Assembly: GCF_038397745.1 (NCBI RefSeq)
Contig: NZ_CP151636.1
Span: 558,001 to 622,000, forward strand
Origin: Microbacterium sp. LWH11-1.2
Lineage (GTDB): Bacteria; Actinomycetota; Actinomycetes; Actinomycetales; Microbacteriaceae
DNA length: 64,000 nt
Reading direction: 5' to 3'
Of this stretch, positions 9,246-20,035 are shown one piece after another. The stretch's first letter is position 1, and each line of letters opens with the position of its first letter. The notes beneath the pieces are model-generated. The model made no database searches. It saw only the letters and a program-made list of their open reading frames with translations, and had not been told where the DNA came from. The position numbers and the translations under genes are program-made.

Positions 9246-9872
9246 TCATGATGCGACGATGAGGCCCTTCGCGGCGCGGGCGGTCTCGAAGCGGCGCTGC
9301 ACGTCGGGCCAGTTCACGAGCTCCCAGAACGCCTTCACGTAGTCGGCGCGCACGTTGAGGTAGTCGAGGTAGTAGGCGTGCTCCCACACGTCGAGCTGCA
9401 GAAGCGGCGTCACGCCGAGCGGGGCATTGCCCTGCTGGTCGAACAGCTGGAAGATCACCGGTCGTGCTCCCACGGAATCCCAGGCGAGAACGGCCCAGCC
9501 CGAGCCCTGCACGCCGAGCGCGGTGGCGGTGAAGTGCGCGCGGAAGGCATCGATCGACCCGAACGCGTCGACGAGCGCGGCCTCGAGCTCGCCCTCGGGA
9601 GCCCCGCCGCCCTCGGGCGAGAGGTTCTGCCAGAACACCGAGTGGTTGATGTGGCCGCCGAGGTTGAACGCGAGGTCCTTCTCGAGCTTGTTCACGTTCG
9701 CGAGGTCGCCGGCGCTGCGTGCCGCCGCGAGCTGCTCGAGCGCGGTGTTCGCGCCGGTGACGTAGGCCTGGTGGTGCTTCGAGTGGTGCAGCTCCATGAT
9801 CTTGCCGGAGATGTGCGGCTCGAGAGCGGAGTAGTCGTACGGGAGCTCGGGGAGCGTGTAGAGAGCGGACAT
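9246..9872 (-). CDS. sodA: Superoxide dismutase, Fe/Mn type
   Basis: Converts superoxide to oxygen and peroxide in the cytoplasm. It has 208 residues, the usual size. Family motifs are LPELPYDYSALEPHISGKIM, the metal-ligand region HHSKHHQAYV, and the C-terminal DVWEHAYYLDYLN that supplies the Asp and His ligands. A metal choice (Mn or Fe) cannot be made reliably. It is the last gene of an operon with flavin reductase (12-bp gap), FprA-type reductase and ferredoxin, so it shares their redox-responsive promoter unless an internal one exists. Confidence 0.96.
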   Translation of the reverse strand: MSALYTLPELPYDYSALEPHISGKIMELHHSKHHQAYVTGANTALEQLAAARSAGDLANVNKLEKDLAFNLGGHINHSVFWQNLSPEGGGAPEGELEAALVDAFGSIDAFRAHFTATALGVQGSGWAVLAWDSVGARPVIFQLFDQQGNAPLGVTPLLQLDVWEHAYYLDYLNVRADYVKAFWELVNWPDVQRRFETARAAKGLIVAS

Positions 9873-9884
9873 GATGTCTTCCTT

Positions 9885-10394
9885 TCAGAGGTGGGTGTCG
9901 TGCGGCAGCGGATGGAAGCGGCGGTCGAGGTAGACGAGCGGCCGCCCGGCGGTTCCGGGAAGCACCTCGAGCACCTCGGCGATGACCACGGTCGACGAGC
10001 CGACCGGGACGGTCTGGATGGGGCGGCAGCGCAGCGCGACGCGGGCTCCGGCGAGGTGCGGCTCACCGGTCGGGAGCGTCGCCCATCCCTGCTCCGTCGT
10101 GAAGCGCTCGGAGCCGCTGACCGCGAACGTCTGCGCGAGAGCGGAGTGCTCGTCGTCGATGAGGTGCACGACGAAGGAGTCGGCTGCGAGGATCGCGCCG
10201 GCGGAGCCGGTCGCCCGGGTCACCGAGAAGACGATCGCGGCGGGGTCGACGGCCACCGAGGCGACGCTCGACGCCGTGAGCCCGACCGGCCCCGCCGGGG
10301 TGCTCGCCGTGATGATCGCCACACCCGCGGGATGTGTGCGGAAGGCCGCCTTGAGCCCGTCGCCGACCGGCGTGGGCACGGGTGCCGTGCTCAT
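9885..10394 (-). CDS. Flavin reductase-like FMN-binding protein
   Basis: A 169-residue protein of the flavin reductase family (split-barrel FMN fold), likely using NAD(P)H to reduce FMN or FAD. Family sequence includes HPAGVAIITASTPAGPVGLT near the N-terminus, the segment VDPAAIVFSVTRATGSA, and the C-terminal GRPLVYLDRRFHPL. The start ATG (10394) overlaps the stop of the upstream reductase by four bases. In this operon it could pass electrons from the ferredoxin/FprA pair, or be part of an oxidative-stress response. No partner monooxygenase is encoded nearby. Confidence 0.88.
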   Translation of the reverse strand: MSTAPVPTPVGDGLKAAFRTHPAGVAIITASTPAGPVGLTASSVASVAVDPAAIVFSVTRATGSAGAILAADSFVVHLIDDEHSALAQTFAVSGSERFTTEQGWATLPTGEPHLAGARVALRCRPIQTVPVGSSTVVIAEVLEVLPGTAGRPLVYLDRRFHPLPHDTHL

Positions 10395-11755
10395 CGAGCG
10401 ACCTCCATCCGCTGCCCCTGCCCGGCGTGCGCGAGCATCTCCGAGCGATCGACGATCTTGGTGCGCTCGCGTCCTCGTTCGGCTCCGGCACCGCGCTCCG
10501 CGGCGTCGATCCGCAGCCAGCCGTCGAGATCGACGGCGCGCGCGAGGTGAGCGATCGGGTCGTCGTCGCGGTCCTCGCGTGCGACGTCGGCGACCGCGAG
10601 ATCGTCCACGAGGTGGGAGACCGTCTGCGCGGCATCCGATTTGGTCGAGCCGATGAGACCGACCGGACCCCGCTTGATCCAGCCGGTGGCGTAGAGCCGC
10701 GGAACGGGTGACCCGTCGACATCCACGACGCGGCCCTCGACATGCGGCACGACGCCCGGATCTGCGGCGAACGGCACCCCGGGAACCGGCGACGACCGAT
10801 ATCCCACAGCACGGTAGACGGCCCCGACGTCGTAGCGCAGCAGCTTCCCGGTGCCGACCAAGCGGCCCAGCTCGTCGGATGCCGTGCGCTCCATCTCGAT
10901 CCCGGTGACCCGGTCGCTGCCGAGCAGCCGGACCGGACGCTGCCGCAGATGCAGGTGGATGCGGCGTGAGCCGGTGCGGCTCGCGGGATCGAGCGCGGCC
11001 CACTCGGTCAGGGTGCGCACGATGATGCGACGCTGCGTGAACTGCGCCATCATCCGCTCGGCGTGCGCGTCGAGCGCGAGCTCATCGGGGTCGACGATCA
11101 CATCGACGTCCTCCTGATCGGCGAGCTCGCGCAGCTCCATCGCGGAGAAGCGCACGTCGGCGGGACCGCGTCGGGCGAAGAGGTGGACGTCGCGCAACGG
11201 GCTCGCAGCGAGCCCGTCGAGCACCGCGTCCGGGGTATCGGTGCGCATCAGCGCCGATGCGGGCTTGGCGAGGATCCTCGTCACATCGAGCGCGACATTG
11301 CCGGCGCCGAGCACGGCGACCGACTCGGCCGTGAGCGGCCAGGTGCGTGTCGTGTCCGGGTGCCCGTCGTACCAGGCGACGAACTCCGCGGCACCGAACG
11401 ATCCCGGCAGGTCGATGCCGGGGATGTCGAGGGCGACGTCGAGGTCGGCGCCCGTCGCGATGATCACACCGTCGTAGGCTGCGCGGAGTGCGTCGACGGT
11501 GACGTCGACACCGATCTCGACGTTGCACCGCAGCCGGATCCGGGGGTTCACGAGCACGTCGTGCAGCGCATCGGTGATCCTGCGGATGCGCGGGTGGTCG
11601 GGGGCGACGCCGTACCGGACCAGGCCGTACGGTGCGGGGAGCTTCTCGAAGAGGTCGATCGAGGCGTGCGGCACGCGCCCGAGCAGGATGTCGGCGGCGT
11701 AGATGCCCGCGGGTCCCGCCCCGACGATGGCGATGCGCGGTTCGGTGATGGTCAT
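10391..11755 (-). CDS. fprA: Ferredoxin-NADP(+) reductase, FprA/adrenodoxin-reductase type
   Basis: Flavoenzyme of 454 residues moving electrons between NADPH and ferredoxin. The FAD-binding Rossmann motif is at the N-terminus ([17 protein letters not shown]), followed by [18 protein letters not shown], typical of FprA. The second nucleotide motif [17 protein letters not shown] is near residue 150, and the C-terminal [20 protein letters not shown] is strongly conserved in this family. It overlaps the ferredoxin gene upstream (ATGA), its obvious partner. The start ATG (11755) is fixed by the FAD motif. Confidence 0.94.
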   Translation of the reverse strand: MTITEPRIAIVGAGPAGIYAADILLGRVPHASIDLFEKLPAPYGLVRYGVAPDHPRIRRITDALHDVLVNPRIRLRCNVEIGVDVTVDALRAAYDGVIIATGADLDVALDIPGIDLPGSFGAAEFVAWYDGHPDTTRTWPLTAESVAVLGAGNVALDVTRILAKPASALMRTDTPDAVLDGLAASPLRDVHLFARRGPADVRFSAMELRELADQEDVDVIVDPDELALDAHAERMMAQFTQRRIIVRTLTEWAALDPASRTGSRRIHLHLRQRPVRLLGSDRVTGIEMERTASDELGRLVGTGKLLRYDVGAVYRAVGYRSSPVPGVPFAADPGVVPHVEGRVVDVDGSPVPRLYATGWIKRGPVGLIGSTKSDAAQTVSHLVDDLAVADVAREDRDDDPIAHLARAVDLDGWLRIDAAERGAGAERGRERTKIVDRSEMLAHAGQGQRMEVAR

Positions 11756-12078
11756 GCGTGCGCCTCCTGGGGTGGGAGGACGGCGACGACGGGGTGGTCG
11801 AACGACAGCATCCCCGTCTTGGCGGCGCCTCCCGGCGATCCGATCTCGTCGAAGAACTCGACGTTGGCCTTGTAGTAGTCCTGCCATTCGCCGGGCAGGT
11901 CGTCCTCGTAGTAGATCGCCTCGACCGGGCACACCGGCTCGCAGGCACCGCAGTCGACGCACTCGTCCGGATGGATGTACAGCGAACGTTCACCCTCGTA
12001 GATGCAGTCGACGGGGCACTCGTCGATGCAGGCCTTGTCCTTCACATCGACGCACGGCAGGGCGATGACATAGGTCAT
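11752..12078 (-). CDS. fdxA: 7Fe ferredoxin (3Fe-4S/4Fe-4S)
   Basis: Small 108-residue electron carrier of the FdxA type. Cys9, Cys17, Cys21 and Cys25, then Cys40, Cys43, Cys46 and Cys50, form the two cluster-binding sets; the wider first spacing is usual where a 3Fe-4S cluster forms. The acidic C-terminal half ([20 protein letters not shown]) is typical of actinobacterial FdxA. It is the first gene of the operon with FprA, flavin reductase and superoxide dismutase. Longer in-frame extensions upstream cross the promoter and are rejected. Confidence 0.95.
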   Translation of the reverse strand: MTYVIALPCVDVKDKACIDECPVDCIYEGERSLYIHPDECVDCGACEPVCPVEAIYYEDDLPGEWQDYYKANVEFFDEIGSPGGAAKTGMLSFDHPVVAVLPPQEAHA

Positions 12079-12107
12079 CGGGTGGTCTTCGTCCGGGTCA
12101 CAGTGCC

Positions 12108-12138
12108 ACCGTAAAACCTCAACTGCACTTGAGGTCAA
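12108..12138 (-). promoter_or_regulatory. SoxR/MerR-type promoter of the redox operon
   Basis: On the minus strand a -35 TTGACC (12138-12133) and a -10 TACGGT (12113-12108) are 19 bp apart, the long spacing that marks MerR-family activated promoters. The spacer contains the palindrome CCTCAACTGCACTTGAGG (12117-12134), whose half sites CCTCAA/TTGAGG equal those of the classical SoxR box. The downstream genes are redox genes. No MerR/SoxR gene is in the window, so the regulator would act in trans. Confidence 0.85.
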
Positions 12139-12149
12139 ATCGGCGCGAC

Positions 12150-14396
12150 TCAGGCCACCTCGAACCCGGCGGTCAGCAGCACCTCGTCCCGCGACGACGG
12201 TCCCACCAGCAGCTCGAACGCCCCCGGCTCGACGACGCGGATGCCGGCGGCATCCACGATCGTGCAGTCGGCGACCGGCAGCTCCAGCCGCACCCGCACC
12301 GACTCGCCCGGCTCGATGTCGACCTGGCGGTAGGTCTTGAGCTCCTTGTCGGTCCAGCTCACGCTGGTCACGGCATCCCGCACGTACACCTGCACGGTCT
12401 CGCGCACCGGACGCTCCCCCGTGTTCGTCACGGTGATGTGCCCGACGATCGTGTCGTCCACCGCCAGCGCTGGCGACTCGAGCGCGAGGTCGGAGTACTC
12501 GACCGTCGTGTACGACCGCCCTTCCCCGAACGCCCACGCGGGCGACTGGGTGAGGTCGGCGTAGCGGTCGCCGTGCTGGCCGCGGATCTGGTTGTAGTAG
12601 GTCGGCTGCTGGCCCACATGCCGCGCGAACGAGATCGGCAGGCGTCCCGAGGGCTCGACGGCTCCGGAGATGATCTCGGCGAGCGCGCGCCCGCCCTGCA
12701 TCCCCGGGTTCGCCGCCCAGATCACGGCGGCCGCCTGCTGCACGGATGCCGGCAGCACGAGCGGCTTCGACGCGAGAAGCACCACGACCACGGGCTTGCC
12801 CGTCGCGATCACCGCGTCGAGCAGGGCGTTCTGCCCGCCGATGAGCTCGAGCGTCGCGGTCGATCGCCCTTCGCCGACGAGCTCGATGCGGTCGCCCACG
12901 ACGGCGACGACCACATCGGACGCGGATGCCGCCGCGACGGCCTCAGCGATCAGAGCCTCATCCGGCGCGCACGGCTTCACCACCGGCGGTCGCGGCTGGT
13001 GGTCCGGGAAGAACGCGCCCTGCGGGTCCTCCTCCAGGGTGAGGATGTCGGCGCCGCGGGCGTAGGAGACGTTCCAGCCGTCGATGCCCTCCAGTCCGTC
13101 GCGGACGGTCGCGATCATGTCGCGCGGCTGCCCGTCGAGCCAGCCGGCCTGTCCCGACCCTCCCGCCCAGTCGCCGAGCTGCGTCTGCGCGTCGTCGGCG
13201 AGCGGGCCGACGACCGCGACCCGGAGCGAAGCGGTGGCGTCGAGCGGCAGCACGCCGTCGTTCTCGAGCAGCACGATCGAGCGGCGGGCCGTCTCGAGAT
13301 TCAGCTCCGCGTGCGCAGCGCTGCCGACGACGGCATCCAGTTCCGCTCCCGGGAGCCGCGGGTCCTCGAAGAGCCCCAGCTCGAACTTCAGCGTGAGGAT
13401 CCGCGCGGCCGCGGCGTCGAAGGCGTCCTCCGCGAGAAGCCCCTGCGCCACGGCATCCAGAGCACCCTCGAAGAATCCGGGTGTCGTCATGATCATGTCG
13501 TTCCCGGCCCGCACCGCCGCCGCGGCGGCGTGCGCGATGTCGGGCTGGATGCGCTGCTCCCAGACCATCCGCCCGACGTTGTCCCAGTCGGTGATGAGCG
13601 TCCCGGTGTAGCCCCACTCGCCGCGCAGCACATCGCTGAGCAGCCACTCGTTGGTCGTGATCGGCACCCCGTCCATGGTCTGGTACCCGAGCATGAACGA
13701 CCGGCAGCCCTCACGGGCGACCCGCTCGAACGGCGGGAGGAACCAGGACCGGAGCTTCCGTCGGGAGATGTCCGCCTCGCTCGCGTCCCGCCCGCCCTGC
13801 GTCTCGGAGTAGCCGGCGAAGTGCTTGGCCGTCGCGAGGATCGCGGTGGGATCGTCGAGACCGTCGCCCTGATAGCCGCGCACCATGGCACTGGCGAGCT
13901 CGCCGATGAGGAACGGGTCCTCGCCGAAGGTCTCGCTCACCCGCCCCCAGCGCAGATCGCGCGAGATGCAGAGCACCGGCGAGAACGTCCAGTGGATGCC
14001 GGTGACGGCGACCTCCTCCGCCGTGGCGCGGGCGACGCGCTCGAGCAGACCGGCATCCCACGACGCCGCCATGCCGAGCTGCGTGGGATAGATCGTCGCA
14101 CCGGGCCAGAACGAGTGGCCGTGGATGCAGTCCTCGGCGACGAGCAGCGGGATCCGCAAGCGGGTCTCGGCGGTCAGCTCGTTCGCCCGCAGGATGCGCT
14201 CCGGCGAGGTGTGCAGGATGGACCCTGCCCGTCGGCGCAGGATGTGGTCGTCGAGATCGTCGCGTGCGTCGAGCTGCAGCATCTGCCCGATCTTCTCCTC
14301 CAGCGTCATCCGGTCGAGGAGATCGGCGACGCGCTCGGGGATCGGCAGTGCGGGGTCGCGGTACGGGAGGGTGGTCGTCAGCGTGGGAGAGGTCAT
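12150..14396 (-). CDS. GH3 beta-glucosidase
   Basis: Glycoside hydrolase family 3 enzyme, 748 residues, with no signal peptide, so it acts in the cytoplasm on imported oligosaccharides. The N-terminal barrel shows [15 protein letters not shown], and the nucleophile Asp270 lies in LITDWDNVG. The second domain ([20 protein letters not shown]) and a C-terminal fibronectin-III-like domain follow, giving the usual three-domain layout. It is the last gene of the dipeptide-type ABC operon: its ATG shares one base with the permease stop (TGATG). The natural reading is that the transporter brings in beta-linked oligosaccharides that this enzyme cleaves. Confidence 0.94.
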   Translation of the reverse strand: MTSPTLTTTLPYRDPALPIPERVADLLDRMTLEEKIGQMLQLDARDDLDDHILRRRAGSILHTSPERILRANELTAETRLRIPLLVAEDCIHGHSFWPGATIYPTQLGMAASWDAGLLERVARATAEEVAVTGIHWTFSPVLCISRDLRWGRVSETFGEDPFLIGELASAMVRGYQGDGLDDPTAILATAKHFAGYSETQGGRDASEADISRRKLRSWFLPPFERVAREGCRSFMLGYQTMDGVPITTNEWLLSDVLRGEWGYTGTLITDWDNVGRMVWEQRIQPDIAHAAAAAVRAGNDMIMTTPGFFEGALDAVAQGLLAEDAFDAAAARILTLKFELGLFEDPRLPGAELDAVVGSAAHAELNLETARRSIVLLENDGVLPLDATASLRVAVVGPLADDAQTQLGDWAGGSGQAGWLDGQPRDMIATVRDGLEGIDGWNVSYARGADILTLEEDPQGAFFPDHQPRPPVVKPCAPDEALIAEAVAAASASDVVVAVVGDRIELVGEGRSTATLELIGGQNALLDAVIATGKPVVVVLLASKPLVLPASVQQAAAVIWAANPGMQGGRALAEIISGAVEPSGRLPISFARHVGQQPTYYNQIRGQHGDRYADLTQSPAWAFGEGRSYTTVEYSDLALESPALAVDDTIVGHITVTNTGERPVRETVQVYVRDAVTSVSWTDKELKTYRQVDIEPGESVRVRLELPVADCTIVDAAGIRVVEPGAFELLVGPSSRDEVLLTAGFEVA

Positions 14397-15499
14397 CACT
14401 TCGTGTTCTGTGTCTTCGTCATGTTCGTCGTGTTCGGAGACGACGCGGTCTTCGGGGAGGTCGGGATGCTGCGCACGGCGGTGACCGCGTCGTTCACGTT
14501 CAGGCCCTTCTTCTTCATGGCCCTGGCCCGCTCGCCGGCCGAGCGCAGGCGCGGGTTGACGTACTCGTCGATCCCGAAGTTGATGAGCGAGAGCGCGACG
14601 CCGATGATGGCGATGCAGAGACCTGCGGGAACGTACCACCACCACAGCCGGGGGAACGCGCCGTTCTGCTGGGCCCAGAACAGGATCGTGCCCCAGTTCA
14701 GGTTGCTCACCGGGATCACGCCGATGAAGGCGAGCGTGGTGAGGCCCAGGATCGCAGCGGTCACGGTTCCGACGAAGCTCGACGCGATGAGCGCCATGAG
14801 GTTCGGCAGCATCTCGACGGTGATGATGCGGCGCAGGGGCTCGCCGTTCGCGCGCGCCGCCTGGATGAAGTCGCGATTGCGCAGCGACATCGTCTGCGCG
14901 CGCAGCACTCTCGCGCCCCACGCCCATCCGGTCAGGCCGAGGACGGCGGCGATCACGATCAGCGGCGGGTTCTCGAACTGCGACGCGATGATGATGATCA
15001 GCGGGATGCCGGGGATCACCAGGAACACGTTGGTCAGCGCCGAGAGAGACTCGCTCTTCCAGCCGCGCACGTAGCCGGAGATGACCCCGATCGTGATCGC
15101 GATGACCGTGGCGATGGCGGCGGAGAGGAAGCCGACGACGATCACGCCGCGGGTGCCGAAGATGATCTGGCTGAGCACGTCCTCGCCCATGTGGGTGGTG
15201 CCGAGCCAGTGCTCGAACGACGGCGGCTGCCGCAGCGCCGAGCGGTCCTTCTCGGTCGCGCCGTAGGGGGCGATCCAGTCGGCGAGGATCGCGACGAGGA
15301 CGAACACGCCGAGGATGATGAGCCCGGCGATCGACTTGCGGTTGCGGAACATCGCGAACGCCTGCGCGAGCTGCGAGCGGAAGGTGCGCTGCTCCGGAGG
15401 GACGGATGCCGGCGCACGCAGGGTCGCTGTCTCCGGCATCCCCGAGACGACCGGCGATCCGTCAGGGGCGGTGGTTCCGGCGGTGGTGGGAACGGTCAT
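14396..15499 (-). CDS. Dipeptide/oligosaccharide ABC transporter permease, DppC type
   Basis: Inner-membrane permease of 367 residues. The N-terminal cytoplasmic tail precedes the first helix (SIAGLIILGVFVLVAILADW), then the periplasmic loop with HWLGTTHMGEDVLSQIIFGT, the OppC/DppC hallmark. Five more helices follow, with the ATPase-docking loop DFIQAARANGEPLRRIITVE. The C-terminal tail is long and polar, rich in Thr and Asn. The chosen ATG (15499) lies one base after the DppB stop. It belongs to the family often called peptide permeases, but in this operon a carbohydrate substrate is more likely. Confidence 0.92.
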   Translation of the reverse strand: MTVPTTAGTTAPDGSPVVSGMPETATLRAPASVPPEQRTFRSQLAQAFAMFRNRKSIAGLIILGVFVLVAILADWIAPYGATEKDRSALRQPPSFEHWLGTTHMGEDVLSQIIFGTRGVIVVGFLSAAIATVIAITIGVISGYVRGWKSESLSALTNVFLVIPGIPLIIIIASQFENPPLIVIAAVLGLTGWAWGARVLRAQTMSLRNRDFIQAARANGEPLRRIITVEMLPNLMALIASSFVGTVTAAILGLTTLAFIGVIPVSNLNWGTILFWAQQNGAFPRLWWWYVPAGLCIAIIGVALSLINFGIDEYVNPRLRSAGERARAMKKKGLNVNDAVTAVRSIPTSPKTASSPNTTNMTKTQNTK

Positions 15500-15500
15500 C

Positions 15501-16589
15501 TCAGGCCTCCGTCTGACGAGTGCGCGGGTCGAGGTAGGCGTACACGACATCGGCGAGGATGTTCGCGACGAGCACCGAGAGCGTGATCACGAGGAACACG
15601 CCCTGCATGAGCGCATAGTCCTTGGCGTTGGTGGCGTCGAGCAGCAGCTTGCCGACACCGGGGTAGCTGAAGACCATCTCCATCACGATCGTGCCACCGA
15701 CGATGAAGCCGATCGAGAGGGCGAAGCTCTGGATCTGCGGCAGCACGGCGTTGCGGGCGGCGTAGGCCCACAGCACGCGGCGGTTCGGCATGCCCTTCGC
15801 CTGCGCGACGGTGATGTAGTCCTCGTCGAGCACGGTCAGCATCATGTTGCGCATGCCGAGCATCCATCCGCCCAGCGAGGCGATGATGATGGTCAGCGCC
15901 GGGAGGGTTCCGTGCATGATCACCTGGCCGATGAAGTCGAGGCTCCACTCCGGCGACTGCCCCTTGTCGTAGGCGTGCGAGGAGGGGAACCACTTCAGCG
16001 TCGAGGAGAAGATCGCGATCGCGATGAGGCCGAGCCAGAAGTACGGGATGGTGTTGAAGAACGTGGTGATGGGGATCAGCGCGTCGAGCCTGCTGCCGCG
16101 CCGCCAGCCGACGATGGCACCGCCGATCGTGCCGATCGCGAACGAGATGATCGTGGCGAGTCCGACCAGGCCGAGCGTCCACGGCAGCGCCGCCGACAGC
16201 ACCTCGCCGACCGGGCGCAGACCGTGCAGGGTCGAGATGCCCAGATCGCCGCGGAACAGCATGCCCCAGTACTCGAGGTACTGCTGCCAGATCGACTTGT
16301 CGGTGTCGATGCCGAGCAGGATGCGGAGCGAGTCGGCGGCCTCCGGGCTCACGTTGCGGTTGCGCGCGAGGTACGAGCTCACCGCGTCGCCCTTCATGAA
16401 GCGCGGCAGGAAGAAGTTGATCGTGAGCGCCGCCCAGAGGGTGAAGAGGTAGAAGACGGCGCGCCCGGCGAAGAACCGCCAGGGCACCGGTCGGCGGGTG
16501 CGCTCGGCGGTCGTCGCCGTCGTGCCGACCTCGAGGGCGTCCTTCGCGACGAGATCGTCGTCGTCGAGCTGGGGGAATGCCGTGCTCAC
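15501..16589 (-). CDS. Dipeptide/oligosaccharide ABC transporter permease, DppB type
   Basis: First permease of the heterodimer, 362 residues. The first helix is FFAGRAVFYLFTLWAALTIN near residue 40, followed by a large extracytoplasmic region (EAADSLRILLGIDTDKSIWQ) typical of DppB/OppB. The helices end with MQGVFLVITLSVLVANILAD and the usual DPRTRQ tail. The docking loop TVAQAKGMPNRRVLWAYAAR is clear. Its start overlaps the stop of the upstream ATPase by four bases. The N-terminal extension is somewhat longer than usual. Confidence 0.93.
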   Translation of the reverse strand: MSTAFPQLDDDDLVAKDALEVGTTATTAERTRRPVPWRFFAGRAVFYLFTLWAALTINFFLPRFMKGDAVSSYLARNRNVSPEAADSLRILLGIDTDKSIWQQYLEYWGMLFRGDLGISTLHGLRPVGEVLSAALPWTLGLVGLATIISFAIGTIGGAIVGWRRGSRLDALIPITTFFNTIPYFWLGLIAIAIFSSTLKWFPSSHAYDKGQSPEWSLDFIGQVIMHGTLPALTIIIASLGGWMLGMRNMMLTVLDEDYITVAQAKGMPNRRVLWAYAARNAVLPQIQSFALSIGFIVGGTIVMEMVFSYPGVGKLLLDATNAKDYALMQGVFLVITLSVLVANILADVVYAYLDPRTRQTEA

Positions 16590-17388
16590 AGTGCACCTCC
16601 GGTCGATGCGGCCGAGGCGAAGTGCTTCTCCGGGTCGGGGGATGCCGCGCGCAGCTCGCGGGTGTACGGATTCTGGGGGTTGAGGATGACGTCGTCGGCG
16701 GTGCCGTACTCCACGACCCGCCCCTGGTTGAGCACCATGATCTCGTCGCTGAAGTGCCGGGCGGTGGCGAGATCGTGGGTGATGTAGAGCACGCCGAGCC
16801 CCTCCTCGCGCTGCAGGTCGGCGAGCAGGGTCAGCACGCCGAGACGGATGGAGACGTCGAGCATCGACACCGGCTCGTCGGCGACGAGAAGCGACGGGCG
16901 CGAGGCGAGCGCGCGGGCGATGGCGACGCGCTGGCGCTGGCCGCCGGAGAGCTCGTGCGGGCGGCGGTCGATCACGGCATCCGCATCGAGGCGCACCCGG
17001 GCGAGCAGACGACGGACCTCGGCGTCGGTGTCCTTCTTCGGCACGACGGCGTCGAGTCTGATGGGCCGCTCGAGGTGATAGCGGATCGAGTGGTACGGGT
17101 TGAGCGAGGCGAAGGGATCCTGGAAGACCATGCGCAGCTGCTGCCGGTAGCGCCGCAATCCCCTGCCACGACGCGGGATCGGCTGCCCGTCGAGCAGCAC
17201 CTCGCCGCTGGTGGGCGTCTCGAGCTGCGTGAGGATCTTCGCGATGGTCGACTTGCCGCTGCCGGACTGGCCGACGAGGCCGATCGTCCGCCCCGAGGTC
17301 AGCGTGAAGCTGACGTCGTCGAGCGCCTTGATGCGTCCGGCACCGCGGACGTTGTAGCTCTTCGTGACGCCGCGGAACTCGAGCGTGG

Positions 17389-17392
<4 letters not shown>
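16586..17392 (-). CDS. ABC transporter ATP-binding protein, DppF type
   Basis: Second ATPase of the importer, 268 residues. Walker A is GLVGQSGSGKSTIAK, the Q-loop is RMVFQDPFASLNPYHSI, the signature is [15 protein letters not shown], and Walker B is LLVADEPVSMLD. The C-terminal part ends NPQNPYTRELRAASPDPEKH, which is shared by OppF/DppF/GsiA relatives. It is coupled to DppD before and DppB after by four-base overlaps. It powers the transporter on the cytoplasmic side. Confidence 0.94.
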
Positions 17393-18213
<821 letters not shown>

Positions 18214-18254
18214 GGGTGTGTGTCCTTCATCGATCAGAGGGGGAGGCGCCGACC

Positions 18255-18302
18255 CTTCGACAGGCTCAGGGACCCATTGCTGGGTGGCTGAGCCTGTCGA
18301 AG
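18255..18302. repeat. Near-perfect hairpin repeat after the binding-protein gene
   Basis: The arm CTTCGACAGGCTCAGGGACC (from 18255, arm end 18276) pairs with 18281-18302 in about 20 of 22 positions around a four-base loop TTGC. It sits in the gap between the binding-protein gene and the first ATPase gene. Single arms of the same repeat lie inside kdpD at 54428-54449 and 56966-56985. This is a dispersed palindromic element, and here may also limit read-through or protect the upstream message. Confidence 0.9.
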
Positions 18303-18327
18303 CCGCCGACGCTCCCCGTCGGATGCG

Positions 18328-19992
18328 TTACTCGGCGGGCTTCAGCTTCGTGAGGATCTGCACGATGTTCTGCTGCGTCGGGTCGGCCGACGCGTACGGG
18401 TCCTCCTCCGACGGCCAGCCCACGTAGTTCCGCGTGTTGAACTCGCCGAGCAGCGGGTGCGCACCCAGCGGGATCGCCGGAACCTGCTCGACGAAGATCT
18501 TCTGCATGGTGTCGAGGGCCGCCGTGCGCTCCTCATCGGATGCCGCGTTCGCGTAGGTGTTCAGCGCCTCCGTCGCGGCCGGGTCCTCGAAGCGTCCGAA
18601 GTTGAAGCCGGCGATGCCGTCGGGCGAGATCCAGCGCGGGTCCATCGTCGAGGTGTACAGACCGTAGGCGGTGCCGCTGTCCTCGAGCCAGTGGATGATC
18701 GCCGAGAACGAGCCGTCGTCGCGCGGGCCCTGCCAGCCGCCCCAGTCGGGCATGTCGATCTTCACCTCGGCGCCGATGGACTCGGAGACGTCTTCGGCGA
18801 TCAGCTCCTGCGCGGTGTTCCAGTCGCTCCATCCGGAGGGAACCGAGAGCGTGAACGAGACGGGCGTGCCGTCGGGATCGATGAGCGCGTCGCCGCTCCA
18901 CGTGTAGCCGGCTGCTTCGAGCACGCCGCGGGCCTTCTCGGCATCCACCGAGTAGTCCTTGCCCTGGAACTCGGGCTGGATCTCGTCCTCGAGGATCGAG
19001 GAGAGTCCGGTGACCGACCAGACCGGCTCGCTCGCACCCTCGCGGGCGATGTCGACGTAGGCGTCGCGGTCGATCACCCAGGCGAGGGCCTGACGGAACG
19101 CGGGGTCGTCGAACGGCTTCTGGTGCAGGTTCATGAAGAGCGTCGCGGATCCGGTCGTCGGCGCGGCCCAGAACTTGTTGTGCTCGGGGTCGGCGGAGAG
19201 GAACTGCTCCTCGATCTGCGGGATGAACGCCTGCGCCCAGTCCGCTTCGCCCTGGGCGAGCGCGGTGGTCAGCGCGGTGTTGTCGCCGTACGAGACGTAG
19301 TGCAGCTCGGGCACGGCCAGGTCGCCGCCCCAGTAGTCGTCGCGCGCCTCGAGGGTGACCGACTCGGTCGACCAGTTCGACAGCGCGTACGGGCCGGTGC
19401 CGACCAGGTCGTCGCCCTTGACGGGGTTCGTTGCCGGATCGTCGAGGTTCTCCCAGATGTGCTTGGGGACGATCGGCACGTGCAGCACGCGGGCCTGGTT
19501 GACGAACTTCGACTGGCCGAAGGTCAGGGTGACGGCGTCGCCCTCGACCGTCGCACCCTCGAACTGCAGGCCGGCGGTGTCGAGCGCCGGGGTCGAGACG
19601 AGCTCGTACGTGAAGACGATGTCGTCGGCGGTGAACGGCTCGCCATCGCTCCAGGTGACGTCCTTGCGCGGGACCACGGTGACCGCGGTGTAGTCGTCGT
19701 TCCATTCGATGCTCTCGGCCAGCCACGGGGTGACCTCGCGGTCGCCGGTCTGGTTGACGAGGCCGAGCGTCTCGAAGATGACCTTGCCGTAGCCGTACTT
19801 CGAGGCGGACGAGTCGCCGACGAACGGGTTGTTCGACTCGGTGGTGATCGCGCCGTCGGGCTTCGCGATGGTGAGGGAGGCCGAATCGCCGGAGCCGGCG
19901 TCGTCGTTTCCGCCGGCGGAGCAGCCCGCGAGGGCTGAGATTCCGAGGGCGGTGATCGCCGTGACGGCGATCAGGGATTTCCTGAGCTTCAT
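18328..19992 (-). CDS. ABC transporter substrate-binding lipoprotein, peptide/nickel/oligosaccharide family 5
   Basis: Family 5 extracellular solute-binding protein, 554 residues. The lipoprotein signal MKLRKSLIAVTAITALGISA ends with the lipobox SALAGC. The mature part has the family 5 pattern: YGKVIFETLGLVNQTGDREV, the signature DVTWSDGEPFTADDIVFTYE, and late FRQALAWVIDRDAYVDIARE. The ATG (19992) has an AAGGAGAA ribosome site; a longer in-frame start at 20034 lies in the shared promoter region. As first gene of an operon ending in a beta-glucosidase it probably binds cellobiose-like oligosaccharides, as some family 5 proteins of Thermotoga and archaea do. Confidence 0.93.
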   Translation of the reverse strand: MKLRKSLIAVTAITALGISALAGCSAGGNDDAGSGDSASLTIAKPDGAITTESNNPFVGDSSASKYGYGKVIFETLGLVNQTGDREVTPWLAESIEWNDDYTAVTVVPRKDVTWSDGEPFTADDIVFTYELVSTPALDTAGLQFEGATVEGDAVTLTFGQSKFVNQARVLHVPIVPKHIWENLDDPATNPVKGDDLVGTGPYALSNWSTESVTLEARDDYWGGDLAVPELHYVSYGDNTALTTALAQGEADWAQAFIPQIEEQFLSADPEHNKFWAAPTTGSATLFMNLHQKPFDDPAFRQALAWVIDRDAYVDIAREGASEPVWSVTGLSSILEDEIQPEFQGKDYSVDAEKARGVLEAAGYTWSGDALIDPDGTPVSFTLSVPSGWSDWNTAQELIAEDVSESIGAEVKIDMPDWGGWQGPRDDGSFSAIIHWLEDSGTAYGLYTSTMDPRWISPDGIAGFNFGRFEDPAATEALNTYANAASDEERTAALDTMQKIFVEQVPAIPLGAHPLLGEFNTRNYVGWPSEEDPYASADPTQQNIVQILTKLKPAE

Positions 19993-20035
19993 TGCTTCTC
20001 CTTGGGCACGGTCGTTGTGCTGCGTGGGGGACATT

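Noticed and set aside
12129..15074. A 981-codon open frame on the plus strand opposite the GH3 and DppC genes
   Set aside because: Arg/His/Asp-rich composition and no domain; it is the complement of convincing genes. High-GC DNA gives long antisense frames.
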